Part shown: positions 23,525 through 32,293 of the stretch, piece by piece
How the letters are laid out: each line of letters opens with the position of its first letter
Numbering within the stretch: the stretch's first letter is position 1
Source: Streptomyces sp. H27-H1
Lineage (GTDB): Bacteria; Actinomycetota; Actinomycetes; Streptomycetales; Streptomycetaceae
Reading direction: 5' to 3'
DNA length: 64,000 nt
Assembly: GCF_026627445.1 (NCBI RefSeq)
Contig: NZ_JAPNLJ010000017.1
Coordinates: 62,001 to 126,000, forward strand
Position numbers and translations under genes: made by a program
The notes under the pieces: model-generated
Databases searched by the model: none
Told to the model about the DNA's origin: nothing
What the model saw: only the letters and a program-made list of their open reading frames with translations

Positions 23525-24298
23525 ATGCGACGCCTGTTCCCTGTGACCGATCAGACATCAGCAGACCAGACCGACCGGGACTGGTCGCTGGACGAAATCG
23601 CCGAGGCGTACGAGTACCCCGAGCTCGGCCCGGACGGCCACTGGCTGCGGGCCAACATGGTCTCCACCCTGGACGGCGCGGCCCAGCACGACGGCCGCTC
23701 GCAGCCCATCTCCGGCGAGACCGACATGCGGATCTTCGGCACCCTGCGGGCCATCGCCGATGTGGTGGTCGTCGGTGCGGAAACGGTTCGCCAGGAGGGT
23801 TACCGCCCCGCGCGGGCCCGGGAGGCCTTCGCCGCCCGCCGTAGCGCGGCCGGTCAGGGTCCCGCCGCCGTCATCGCCGTGGTCACCGCGAGCCTGGACC
23901 TGGACTTCTCGCTGCCGCTGTTCACCTCCCCGCTGGTGCCCACCGTGGTGCTCACGGGCGCCGCCGCCCCCTCGGACCGGGTCGCCGAGGCCGTCGCGGC
24001 CGGGGCGCAGGTCGTGGTGGCCGGAGAGGGGGCGGGCGTGGACCCGGCCCGGGCCGTACGGGAGCTCGCGGACCGGGGGTTGCGCCGCCAGCTCACCGAG
24101 GGCGGGCCCCGGCTGCTGGGCCAGTTCGTCGCCGCCGACGCGCTGGACGAGCTGTGCCTGACGATCTCGCCGACGCTCACGGCGGGTGACGCTCAGCGGA
24201 TCTCCGGCGGACCTTCCGTCACGGTTCCGCACCGGCTCGCGCCGGCCTGCCTGCTGGAAGAGGCCGGGTTTCTCTTCACGCGTTACCGTCGGATCTGA
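23525..24298 (+). CDS. pyrimidine reductase family protein (RibD C-terminal domain)
   Basis: NADPH-dependent reductase of the RibD-C/DHFR-like fold. Related domains reduce the ribosyl group of aminopyrimidine riboflavin intermediates. 257 residues, a stand-alone reductase without the deaminase domain. Seen: MVSTLDGAAQHDGRSQPISGETD (about 42-65), RAIADVVVVGAETVRQEGYRP (about 75-95) and RQLTEGGPRLLGQFVAADALDELC. The core riboflavin genes are not nearby, so a different pyrimidine or pterin substrate is possible. Start ATG 23525, divergent from zapE. Confidence 0.85.
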   Translation: MRRLFPVTDQTSADQTDRDWSLDEIAEAYEYPELGPDGHWLRANMVSTLDGAAQHDGRSQPISGETDMRIFGTLRAIADVVVVGAETVRQEGYRPARAREAFAARRSAAGQGPAAVIAVVTASLDLDFSLPLFTSPLVPTVVLTGAAAPSDRVAEAVAAGAQVVVAGEGAGVDPARAVRELADRGLRRQLTEGGPRLLGQFVAADALDELCLTISPTLTAGDAQRISGGPSVTVPHRLAPACLLEEAGFLFTRYRRI

Positions 24299-24442
24299 AG
24301 AGAGGCGGAATTTGTCGTTCCGCTTAGCTTCCGCTGGGCACATAACTGGGCAGGTATCCGCGCAGTCCCCGTGCGACAGCGGGGCAGGATGGTTTCCGCA
24401 GGGGCCGGCCGCCGGTCTCGGCCCACGAAGGAGAGGGCGTCC

Positions 24443-24910
24443 GTGTTCACGAGCGTATTGATGATCGAGCAGCCGCTTACCCCCGTAGACGTGGACTTCG
24501 TCACCACCCTCCACGGAGACGAGCCGGTCTCCTTCATCGTCCTCATGCAGCCCCGCGGTGACCGGGACCGGCTGCTGCGCGCCATCGACGACGTAGCGCT
24601 CGGTGAGCTTCCCGAGGCCATCCGCGAGGGTGAGGAACCGGAGGGCGACGCCGCCCGCGGCCCGGCCGAACTGGCGATCGAGCACTCCCTCGCGTCCCTG
24701 CGGGCCAAGGGAGCCAAGGCCGTCGGGCAGATCGTCGAGGACCACCCGCTCGACAAGCTGAAGGCGGTGGTGGCCGAGACCGGCGCCGACGAGGTGATCG
24801 TGCTGACCGCCCCGCACTACGTCGAGGAGTTCTTCCACTGGGACTGGGCCTCGCGGGCACGCCACAAGGTCGGCGTTCCGGTGCTCAAGCTCTTCGCCCA
24901 CAAGGAATAG
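24443..24910 (+). CDS. conserved UspA-like protein, often misnamed indole-3-glycerol-phosphate synthase
   Basis: 155-residue Streptomyces-conserved protein. An N-terminal VFTSVLMIEQPLTPVDVDFV is followed by an alternating beta/alpha pattern. The centre, HSLASLRAKGAKAVGQIVED, and ETGADEVIVLTAPHYVEEFF resemble the nucleotide-binding alpha/beta layout of universal stress proteins. No TrpC active-site motif is present and it is far shorter than TrpC, so the common database name looks wrong. Start GTG 24443 with AAGGAGAGGG 6-7 nt upstream. It lies 65 bp before murC. Function unknown. Confidence 0.75.
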   Translation: MFTSVLMIEQPLTPVDVDFVTTLHGDEPVSFIVLMQPRGDRDRLLRAIDDVALGELPEAIREGEEPEGDAARGPAELAIEHSLASLRAKGAKAVGQIVEDHPLDKLKAVVAETGADEVIVLTAPHYVEEFFHWDWASRARHKVGVPVLKLFAHKE

Positions 24911-24975
24911 GGTGGAGGCGGCCGGACCCCGTGTCCGGCTGCCGTCCGTACCCGTTCGATCCTGGAGCTACCTGA

Positions 24976-26370
24976 ATGAACCCCGGCCTGCCGACCGCCA
25001 TGGAACGGCCCCACTTCATCGGCATCGGCGGCGCCGGGATGTCCGGCATCGCGAAGATCCTGGCCCAGCGCGGCGCCAAGGTGGCCGGCAGCGACGCCCG
25101 TGACTCCGAGACCGCCCAGGCGCTGCGCGCCCACGGCGCCACGGTCCACATCGGGCACGCCGCCGGCCACCTCGCAGACGACGCCACCTGTGTGGTCGTC
25201 TCCAGTGCCATCCGCGCCGACAACCCGGAGCTGGCCCGCGCCGCCGAGCTCGGCATCCCCGTCGTGCACCGCTCGGACGCCCTGGCCGGGCTGATGGACG
25301 GCCTGCGGCCGATCGCCGTCGCCGGCACTCACGGCAAGACCACCACCACCTCGATGCTGGCCGTGTCCCTCTCGGCGCTGGGCCTGGACCCCTCCTACGC
25401 CATCGGCGGCGACCTGGACGCCCCCGGCTCCAACGCCCACCACGGCGAGGGCGACATCTTCGTCGCCGAGGCCGACGAGAGCGACCGCAGCTTCCACAAG
25501 TACACCCCGCAGGTCGCGATCATCCTCAACGCCGAGCTCGACCACCACGCGAACTACGCGTCGATGGAAGAGATCTACGAGTCCTTCGAGACCTTCGTCG
25601 GCAAGATTCCGGCCGGTGGCACCCTGGTCATCGCCCACGGCCAGGCGGGCGCGGCCGAGATCACCCGCCGGGTCGGCGGCGCCGAAGGCCTCACCGTCGT
25701 CACGTACGGCGAGGAGCCCGAGGCCGACGTCCGGATCACCAAGATCACCCCGCGCGGGCTGACCAGTGAGGTCACCGTCGTCGTCGACGGCCGGATGCTC
25801 ACCTTCACCGTGTCGGTGCCCGGGCGCCACTACGCGCACAACGCCGTGGCGGCCCTCGCCGCCGGTGTCGCGCTCGGCATCCCGGCGCACAACCTGGCCT
25901 CCGCCCTCGGCAAGTACACCGGGGTCAAGCGCCGCCTGCAGCTCAAGGGCGAGGCCGCCGGGGTCCAGGTCATCGACTCCTACGCGCACCACCCGACCGA
26001 GATGACCGCCGACCTGGAGGCCATCCGCGGCGCCGCCGGGGACTCCCGCATCCTGGTCGTCTTCCAGCCGCACCTCTTCTCCCGCACCCAGGAACTCGGC
26101 AGGGAGATGGGCCAGGCCCTCGCCCTCGCCGACGCCTCGGTCGTCCTCGACATCTACCCCGCCCGCGAGGACCCGATCCCCGGGATCACCAGCGAGATCA
26201 TCATCGCCGCCGCCCGCGCGGCCGGCGCCGACGTCACCCCCGAGCACGACAAGGCCGCCGTCGCCGACGTCATCGCGGGAATGGCCAAGCCCGGCGATCT
26301 CGTTCTCACCATGGGTGCGGGCGATGTCACGGACCTGGGGCCGGCCATCCTGGCCCGTCTGTCGAACTGA
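24976..26370 (+). CDS. murC: UDP-N-acetylmuramate--L-alanine ligase
   Basis: Adds L-Ala to UDP-MurNAc using ATP, the first step of stem peptide assembly in peptidoglycan synthesis. 464 residues. N-terminal UDP-binding Rossmann motif FIGIGGAGMSGIAKIL (about 10-25), ATP loop VAGTHGKTTTTSM (about 115-127), EADESDRSF (metal and substrate), and C-terminal domain motifs DSYAHHPTEM and FQPHLFSRTQ. Start ATG 24976. It is unusual only in lying outside the dcw cluster, as is common for murC in Streptomyces. It is 33 bp from msrB, so probably cotranscribed. Confidence 0.97.
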   Translation: MNPGLPTAMERPHFIGIGGAGMSGIAKILAQRGAKVAGSDARDSETAQALRAHGATVHIGHAAGHLADDATCVVVSSAIRADNPELARAAELGIPVVHRSDALAGLMDGLRPIAVAGTHGKTTTTSMLAVSLSALGLDPSYAIGGDLDAPGSNAHHGEGDIFVAEADESDRSFHKYTPQVAIILNAELDHHANYASMEEIYESFETFVGKIPAGGTLVIAHGQAGAAEITRRVGGAEGLTVVTYGEEPEADVRITKITPRGLTSEVTVVVDGRMLTFTVSVPGRHYAHNAVAALAAGVALGIPAHNLASALGKYTGVKRRLQLKGEAAGVQVIDSYAHHPTEMTADLEAIRGAAGDSRILVVFQPHLFSRTQELGREMGQALALADASVVLDIYPAREDPIPGITSEIIIAAARAAGADVTPEHDKAAVADVIAGMAKPGDLVLTMGAGDVTDLGPAILARLSN

Positions 26371-26402
26371 CGGCTCTGGAAGAGCGGGAAAGCGGGAGAG
26401 TC

Positions 26403-26822
26403 ATGTCGTACGACGTAGAGAAGACGGACGAGCAGTGGCAGGCGGAGCTGACGCCGTCCGAGTACCAGGTACTGCGCCTCGCCGGGACCGAGCCCGCCTT
26501 CCGGGGTGAGTACACGGACACCAAGACGGAGGGCGTCTACAGTTGTCGCGGCTGCGGCTCCGAGCTGTTCCGCTCCACGGAGAAGTTCGAATCGCACTGC
26601 GGCTGGCCGTCCTTCTACGACCCGAAGGACTCCGACGCGGTCGAACTGAAGGCGGACGTCGCCCACGGCATGGTCCGCACCGAGGTCCTGTGCGCGAAGT
26701 GCGGCTCCCACCTGGGCCACGTCTTCGAGGGCGAGGGCTACCCGACCCCCACGGACCAGCGGTACTGCATCAACAGCATCTCCCTGCGGCTCACCCCCGG
26801 TGGAGGGGCCGCCGGGGCCTGA
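26403..26822 (+). CDS. msrB: peptide-methionine (R)-S-oxide reductase
   Basis: Reduces methionine-R-sulfoxide in oxidised proteins. 139 residues, normal length. Two zinc-binding pairs, CRGCGSELF (about 45) and LCAKCGSHLGHVF (about 98), and the catalytic Cys in RYCINSISLRL (about 122). The resolving Cys of some MsrBs is not evident. Start ATG 26403 with a GGGAGAGTC context 5 nt upstream. It follows murC by 33 bp. Confidence 0.96.
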   Translation: MSYDVEKTDEQWQAELTPSEYQVLRLAGTEPAFRGEYTDTKTEGVYSCRGCGSELFRSTEKFESHCGWPSFYDPKDSDAVELKADVAHGMVRTEVLCAKCGSHLGHVFEGEGYPTPTDQRYCINSISLRLTPGGGAAGA

Positions 26823-26888
26823 GCGGTCCGGCGCCCGTCCCGACGGCCCGGCGGACCCGCCGGGACGTCGGGACGTCGGGCGCAGCAG

Positions 26889-27404
26889 TCAGTCCTGGAG
26901 CTCGGTCGGGTACGTGGCGGCGCGGTTCGGGACGGGGGTCACGAGTGCTCTCGCCGCATGTGGCGTCCATGAGGACGGCGTCGAATCCGAAGAGGTGGGG
27001 GAACACCTGGAGGAATTCCCAGCCCGCCATCGGGAGTTCGTCGTATTCGACGGCCGGCTCGCGGTCGAGGATCCGTACCGTTTCGGCCAGCGTGCGCAGG
27101 TATTCGGTGGGCCCCATTCCGTCGGCGGACCGCGTCACTTTCTCCCTGGACTCCGGCGGAAACGACTCGAGCGTGCCGGACCGTGCGACGCAATCCCCGG
27201 CGAAGTCCAACACGCCGGCCGCGACATGGGCCGAGCAGTTCCAGCGGGGGGCCCAGTCCTTGCCGACCACCCGGATGCAGCGCCCGATCTCGTCGTCCGG
27301 ATCGAGTGTCCCGCCCGACTCCTGGACCGAGACGGCGAGATCGACGAGCCGAAGCGCCGGGCCGCCCGTGAACAGTGACGGGGGGATGGCTGCACGTGCT
27401 CCAC
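26889..27404 (-). pseudogene. unrecognised gene with two apparent frameshifts
   Basis: A minus-strand reading frame with good coding bias carries LVDLAVSVQESGGTLDPDDE, DWAPRWNCSAHVAAGVLDFA and MAGWEFLQVFPHLFGFDAVL, so it was a real protein of about 165 residues. The only plausible start (GTG 27404 or 27395, behind AGAGAGG/GGTGGAG) is in another frame; one extra C in the run of six C at about 27385 would join them. At the 3' end, codon bias moves to a third frame that finishes VTPVPNRAATYPTELQD at TGA 26889-26891. Two lesions suggest decay, though homopolymer sequencing error could explain the first. Family not recognised. Confidence 0.5.
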
Positions 27405-27640
27405 CTCTCTGGGGTGGGGGAGGGGGCGGTCAGTACCTGGGGCGGGCGTATGGGCGCGGGACGAAAAGCGGCCCGGGAGGCATGAACCGCCGCACGAGGG
27501 CTTCCGTTATCCAGGTGTACGGCCCACTGTCACGGAAGCAACGCCGACCGGTCCCCCGGGGCCGCTGTTCTTGGGGCGCCCCTGGAACAGCTTCCCTCCC
27601 CCCCCCCGCACCGTCTCACCCCGCAGAGGTCGTCGACACC

Positions 27641-29701
27641 ATGGCAGAACTGAACCGCCGCAGGTTCCTGCAGATCGCAGGCGGCACCGCCGCCGTCACG
27701 ATGCTGAACGAGAGCATCGCGCGCGCCGCCGCCATCCCGGCTCAGGGCAGCACCGGAACCATCCAGGACATCGAGCACATCGTCGTCCTCATGCAGGAAA
27801 ACCGGTCCTTCGACCAGTACTTCGGCGCGATGAAGGGCGTACGGGGCTTCGGCGACCCGCGGCCGGTCCTGCAGGACAACGGCAAGTCGGTCTTCCACCA
27901 GTCCAACGGGACGAAGGACATCCTCCCCTTCCACCCGGAGGTGGCAGACCTCGGGATGCAGTTCCTCGAAGGACTGAACCACGACTGGGCCGGCGGCCAC
28001 CAGGCGTACAACAACGGCAAGTACGACAAGTGGGTCCCGGCCAAGACGGCCACGACCATGTCGTACATGACGCGGAACGACATTCCGTTCCACTACGCCC
28101 TCGCCGACGCGTTCACCGTCTGCGACGCCTACCACTGCTCCTTCATCGGCGCCACGGACCCGAACCGCTACTACATGTGGACGGGCCACACGGGCAACGA
28201 CGGGGTGGGCGGCGGCCCGGTCCTCGGCAACCAGGAGGCCGGGTACGGCTGGAAGACGTACCCGGAGCGCCTGGAGTCCGCCGGGGTCTCCTGGAAGGTC
28301 TACCAGGACGTCGGCGACGGCCTGAACGCCGCCGGCTCCTGGGGCTGGATCAACGACGCCTTCCGCGGCAACTACGGCGACAACTCGCTGCTGTACTTCA
28401 ACAGCTACCGCAACGCCCAGCCCGGCAGCGCCCTGTACGAGAAGGCCCGCACCGGCACCAACGCCAAGGCGGGGGAAGGCTACTTCGACCGCCTGCGCGC
28501 CGACGTCGTCAACGGCACGCTGCCCCAGGTCTCCTGGATCGCCGCCCCCGAGGCGTTCAGCGAACACGCGAACTGGCCGACGAACTTCGGCGCCTGGTAC
28601 ATATCGCAGGTCCTCGACGCGCTGACCGCGAACCCGGCGGTGTGGGCGAAGACGGCCTTCTTCATCACCTACGACGAGAACGACGGCTTCTTCGACCACG
28701 TCGTGCCGCCGTACCCGCCGGCCTCCTCCGCGTGGGGCCTGTCCACCGCCGACGTCACGAAGGACCTGTACGCGGGCGGAGGCGGCTACGCGGCCGGGCC
28801 GTACGGTCTCGGCCCGCGCGTCCCAATGATCGTGGTCTCCCCGTGGAGCAAGGGCGGCTACGTCAACTCCGAGACCTTCGACCACACTTCGGTGATCCGC
28901 TTCATGGAGAAGCGCTTCGGGGTGCAGGAGCCCAACATCTCTCCGTGGCGCCGAGCCGTGTGCGGTGACCTGACCTCGGCCTTCGACTTCACCCAGGCGA
29001 ACGCCGTGCCCGCCGGACTCCCTTCCACTGCCGGGTACGTCCCGCCGGACAAGAACCGCCACTCGTCCTACCACCCGACCCCGCCGGCGACGGGCGTCCT
29101 GCCCAAGCAGGAGGCGGGCGGCAAGCCGACGCGCGCACTGGGCTACGTCCCGTACGTGGACGGCAAGTCCGCAGTCACCACCGGCAAGTTCACCCTGACC
29201 TTCTCCTCGGGCCCCTCCCTGGGCGCCCACTTCCACAGCACCTCCGGCAACCGTACGGACGGCCCTTGGCCCTACACGGTCGAGGCGGGCAAGATCCTGT
29301 CGGACACCTGGAGCACCAGCAGCTCCACCGGCAACCAGATCGACCTCACGGTCTGGGGTCCGAACGGCTTCCTGCGCACCTGGAAGGGCCCGGCGAAGAA
29401 GGCCGGCCCGGAGGTCACGGCCCGCCACGACGCGGCCACCGGCAATCTGCTGCTGTCCCTGGCCAACGGGGGCACGGCGGCCGTCAACCTGACCGTCACC
29501 AACTCCTACGGCGGCGCGCCCCAGACCCTGCGCGTCGCGGCCGGCGGCACGGTCCCGTACACGGTGCCGCTGTCCGCCACGGCCCGCTGGTACGACGTCA
29601 AGGTCGTCTCCGACGCGGACGCCACCTTCCTGCGCCGTTTCGCCGGCCATGTGGAGACCGGCGCGACCGGAGTCTCCGACCCGGCGATCAAGACCGTCTG
29701 A
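27641..29701 (+). CDS. Tat-exported phosphocholine-specific phospholipase C
   Basis: Secreted phosphoesterase hydrolysing phospholipid head groups. 686 residues. Tat signal LNRRRFLQIAGGTAAVTML. The catalytic domain (about 45-450) has HIVVLMQENRSFDQYFGAM with the metal and nucleophile Glu-Asn region, GLNHDWAGGH, DPNRYYMWTGHTGN and FITYDENDGFFDHVVPPYPP. Two C-terminal beta domains (DUF756 type, about 500-680) are typical of this class. Start ATG 27641, preceded by GCAGAGG 12 nt upstream and a run of nine C. It is monocistronic, ending in a strong hairpin. Confidence 0.92.
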   Translation: MAELNRRRFLQIAGGTAAVTMLNESIARAAAIPAQGSTGTIQDIEHIVVLMQENRSFDQYFGAMKGVRGFGDPRPVLQDNGKSVFHQSNGTKDILPFHPEVADLGMQFLEGLNHDWAGGHQAYNNGKYDKWVPAKTATTMSYMTRNDIPFHYALADAFTVCDAYHCSFIGATDPNRYYMWTGHTGNDGVGGGPVLGNQEAGYGWKTYPERLESAGVSWKVYQDVGDGLNAAGSWGWINDAFRGNYGDNSLLYFNSYRNAQPGSALYEKARTGTNAKAGEGYFDRLRADVVNGTLPQVSWIAAPEAFSEHANWPTNFGAWYISQVLDALTANPAVWAKTAFFITYDENDGFFDHVVPPYPPASSAWGLSTADVTKDLYAGGGGYAAGPYGLGPRVPMIVVSPWSKGGYVNSETFDHTSVIRFMEKRFGVQEPNISPWRRAVCGDLTSAFDFTQANAVPAGLPSTAGYVPPDKNRHSSYHPTPPATGVLPKQEAGGKPTRALGYVPYVDGKSAVTTGKFTLTFSSGPSLGAHFHSTSGNRTDGPWPYTVEAGKILSDTWSTSSSTGNQIDLTVWGPNGFLRTWKGPAKKAGPEVTARHDAATGNLLLSLANGGTAAVNLTVTNSYGGAPQTLRVAAGGTVPYTVPLSATARWYDVKVVSDADATFLRRFAGHVETGATGVSDPAIKTV

Positions 29702-29705
29702 CGCG

Positions 29706-29759
29706 CCCCCCCGGAGCCCCGACCCCTCTCGTTCGCAACGGGGGCGGGGCCCCGGGGGG
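29706..29759 (+). terminator. intrinsic hairpin after phospholipase C
   Basis: Very GC-rich arms (CCCCCCGG, GCCCCG and ACCCC segments pairing with GGGGG, CGGGGC and CCGGGGGG) around TCTCGTTCGCAAC. It starts 4 bp after the stop codon. A few internal mismatches are present. Confidence 0.7.
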
Positions 29760-29847
29760 AGCGCGTGGCCCCGCGGTATGACCGCGGACCCGGTGGGCAG
29801 AACATACGGCGGCAATTGATTCAGCCCCCGTCACCGAGGGAGAACGC

Positions 29848-30603
29848 ATGGCCATCGCCCACCGCAGGACCGGTACCGGCCCCGTCCGCGTCATAGTGCT
29901 GCACGACTGGTTCGGCACGTCCGCCAACTGGGGTTCCGTACTGGAGTACCTGGACCCGCAGGGGTTCTCGTACGCCTTCCTCGACTACCGCGGCTACGGC
30001 GACCGCAGGGACGTCCCCGGCCGCTACGGGCTCCCCGAGATCGCCGACGACGTCCTCGCCCTCGCCGACGAACTCGGCTGGGACACCTTCTCGCTCCTCG
30101 GCCACTCCATGGGCGGCAAGGCCATGCAGCAGGTCCTCGTCCGCGCCCCCGAGCGCGTCGAAAAGCTCGTCGGCATCAACCCGCTCCCCGCCGGTCCGTA
30201 CGAGATGGACGACGCCACCCACGTCCTCTTCTACGGGGCAGCCGGCAACGCCGAGAACCGCCGCGCCATCCTGGACATCGTGACCGGCCGCCGCGCGAGC
30301 CCGTACTGGCTGGACCGGATGGTCGAGCACTCCCTCGCCGTGTCCCGGCCGGAGGCCTTCGCCGGGTACCTCGCCAGCTGGCAGCCGCTCGACCTGTCCA
30401 CCGCCGTGAAGGGCAGCGCCGTCCCGGTGCTGGTCCTCGTCGGCGAGTACGACCTCGCGCTCACCGTCGACATCATGCGGGCCACCTGGCAGGTCTGGTA
30501 CCCGAACTGCCGCGTCCAGCCGCTCCCCGGCGCCGGCCACTACCCGCCGCAGGAGACCCCGGTGTCCCTCGCCACCGAGGTGGAGGCCTTCCTGCGGAGC
30601 TGA
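29848..30603 (+). CDS. alpha/beta hydrolase
   Basis: Cytoplasmic alpha/beta-fold hydrolase, 251 residues, with no signal peptide. Ser nucleophile in LLGHSMGGKAMQQ (about 90), Asp in VGEYDLALT, His in GAGHYPPQE. VIVLHDWFGTSANW near the N terminus supplies the oxyanion hole. Start ATG 29848 with GAGGGAG 6 nt upstream. The substrate is unknown; esterase or haloperoxidase-like activity is possible. It is transcribed alone between the phospholipase and tRNA-His. Confidence 0.88.
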   Translation: MAIAHRRTGTGPVRVIVLHDWFGTSANWGSVLEYLDPQGFSYAFLDYRGYGDRRDVPGRYGLPEIADDVLALADELGWDTFSLLGHSMGGKAMQQVLVRAPERVEKLVGINPLPAGPYEMDDATHVLFYGAAGNAENRRAILDIVTGRRASPYWLDRMVEHSLAVSRPEAFAGYLASWQPLDLSTAVKGSAVPVLVLVGEYDLALTVDIMRATWQVWYPNCRVQPLPGAGHYPPQETPVSLATEVEAFLRS

Positions 30604-30728
30604 GCGGGCATGATCACGCCGGCCGCACCCGGGCCCCGCACCCCGGACGCCGAGAGCCGGGACCACAGCCGCAGCGGACCTCCCGGCAGCGGGAAGCCCC
30701 CGGTCGCCCGTCAGGTGGAACGGAAAAA

Positions 30729-30767
30729 CCCGTGAGGGGTACGAGGAAACCTCGTACCCCTCACGGG
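30729..30767 (-). terminator. intrinsic terminator of tRNA-His
   Basis: An 18-bp perfect stem with an AAA loop, followed on the minus strand by TTTTTCCG. It lies just past the 3' end of the tRNA gene. This is the strongest terminator in the window. Confidence 0.95.
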
Positions 30768-30775
30768 ATCAACAG

Positions 30776-30848
30776 GGTGAGTGACGGGACTTGAACCCGC
30801 GGCCACCTGGACCACAACCAGGTGCTCTACCAACTGAGCTACACCCAC
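30776..30848 (-). tRNA. tRNA-His (GTG)
   Basis: Full cloverleaf on the minus strand: acceptor GTGGGTG pairs with CACTCAC, D-arm GCTC/GAGC, anticodon stem CCTGG/CCAGG with loop TTGTGGT giving anticodon GTG, and T-arm GCGGG-TTCAAGT-CCCGT. The base before position 1 is G (30849) and the discriminator is C, consistent with the special G-1:C73 pair of tRNA-His. CCA is not encoded. Confidence 0.97.
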
Positions 30849-31016
30849 CACGAAGGGCGGCGAACCGCCCGTTCGATGTGCAAGCACAGCATAGCTGATC
30901 AGCGGGGTGCCCCCGCGACGGCTTTTCGGGCGACCGGTGCGGCGACCGGTCCCGTCGCCCACCGGTCAGCGGCCCGGCGACGGCGCAGGCAACCCCGTAC
31001 CCCGATTCCCATCCCC

Positions 31017-32198
31017 ATGGATATGGGACCAAATCGACTCACCGGCCTGGATGCCGCCCGCGGCACGGCCGTCCTCGGCATGTTCGCCGTCCACGTCGGC
31101 CCGCCGCCCACGCCCGAGGGCCCCGGCTGGCTGTTCGTCGCCGCCGACGGCCGGGCGCCCGCCGTCTTCACGCTCATCGCCGGGTTCTCCCTCGCGCTCG
31201 CCCGCTCCCGCACCGCCGGGCCGCCGCCCCTGCGGACCACCCTGGTCCGCTGCGCGGTCCTCGCCGCACTCGGCCTGTTCCTCGCCGCGCCCTCGCCCGG
31301 CATCCTCGTGATCCTGGCCTTCTACGCCGTCTACTTCCTGGCCGCCGAACCCTTCACCCGGCTGCGCACCCGCACCCTGGCGGCCGTCGCCGCCGCCTCG
31401 GTGGTGCTGGGCCCGGTCCTCTCGTACCTCCTGGGCCCGGCCCTCGGGCTGCGCGCCGGCGGACGCGGTGCCACACCGGTCCCCGCCGACCTGGCGAGCT
31501 GGACGGGGGCCGGGGGGATGCTGCGGGACCTGCTGCTCTCGGGTGCGTACCCGCTGCTCACCTACTTCCCGTACGTCCTGGCCGGCATGGCCCTCGGCCG
31601 CCTCGCCGACCTGCGCGGCAAGCGGTCGCTGCGACGGCTCACCGGCTACGGGGCGGCCCTCGCCATCGCCGGGTACGGCGCCTCGTGGCTCGCGCTGGGA
31701 CCCGGCGGCCGGCGGCGCGCGCCGCTGCTGCAGGCCGTCGCACGGGAACACCCCTGGGCGGCCGCGGACCCCGATCCGGTCGCGGCCGTGCTGCGGCAGC
31801 AGTTCGGCGCCGTCCCCAGCACCTCCTGGGACTGGCTGCTGACGGCCGGCCCCTACAGCCAGACCCCGCTGGAGACGATCGGGAACCGTGGGGTCGGGGC
31901 GGCCCTCATAGGCCTGCTCGCCCTGGCCGCGCACGGCGCGGGCCGGGCGGCGGCCCGGCTGCTGCGGCCGCTCGCCGCCGTCGGCGCGATGGCCCTGACG
32001 GTGTACGTGGTGCACGCGCTCGCGCCGGCGGTGTTCATGCCGGGCTGGAGCGGGTGGGAGGTCCTGGCCGGGTTCTCGGCGTCCGCGCTGATCGGGTGCG
32101 TGCTCTGGCGGCGTCCGCTGCGCGGTACGGAGCTGTACCGCGGGCCGCTGGAGTGGGCCCTGCGGGCGGCGACCCCGGCGGGGCGGGCGACGGGCTGA
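31017..32198 (+). CDS. multi-pass membrane protein, heparan-alpha-glucosaminide N-acetyltransferase/DUF418-like
   Basis: Integral membrane protein of 393 residues with about nine hydrophobic segments. It starts with RLTGLDAARGTAVLGMFAVH, the hallmark of the DUF1624/DUF418 acyltransferase superfamily, and ends with a DUF418-like VGAMALTVYVVHALAP helix. A role in acylating a cell-surface glycan is inferred from the family only. ATG 31017 and ATG 31023 are both possible starts. tRNA-His is divergent, and the peptidase gene follows after 95 bp. Confidence 0.8.
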   Translation: MDMGPNRLTGLDAARGTAVLGMFAVHVGPPPTPEGPGWLFVAADGRAPAVFTLIAGFSLALARSRTAGPPPLRTTLVRCAVLAALGLFLAAPSPGILVILAFYAVYFLAAEPFTRLRTRTLAAVAAASVVLGPVLSYLLGPALGLRAGGRGATPVPADLASWTGAGGMLRDLLLSGAYPLLTYFPYVLAGMALGRLADLRGKRSLRRLTGYGAALAIAGYGASWLALGPGGRRRAPLLQAVAREHPWAAADPDPVAAVLRQQFGAVPSTSWDWLLTAGPYSQTPLETIGNRGVGAALIGLLALAAHGAGRAAARLLRPLAAVGAMALTVYVVHALAPAVFMPGWSGWEVLAGFSASALIGCVLWRRPLRGTELYRGPLEWALRAATPAGRATG

Positions 32199-32293
32199 GC
32201 CCTGGGGGCCGGCCCGTAGGGCTGCCGTCATGGGCCCGGGGTGATCGGCGCGGCCCCCTGCCATCGGAGGGCGGAGCGCGGGAGGATCCCCGC

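Noticed and set aside
24443..24910. Indole-3-glycerol-phosphate synthase
   Set aside because: The protein is about 155 residues and lacks the TrpC barrel motifs; the common database name does not fit.
26543..29701. A 1052-codon plus-strand frame, apparently a fusion of MsrB-region sequence with phospholipase C
   Set aside because: The phospholipase starts at ATG 27641 with its own Tat signal; upstream codons are out of frame with msrB and antisense to another gene.
27530..29815. 761-codon minus-strand frame opposite phospholipase C
   Set aside because: Gly/Val/Arg-rich shadow frame typical of GC-rich antisense; no start signal or domain.
30604..30728. Additional tRNA or small RNA next to tRNA-His
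   Set aside because: No cloverleaf or conserved structure could be folded by eye; the region looks like a simple 3' spacer of the hydrolase gene.
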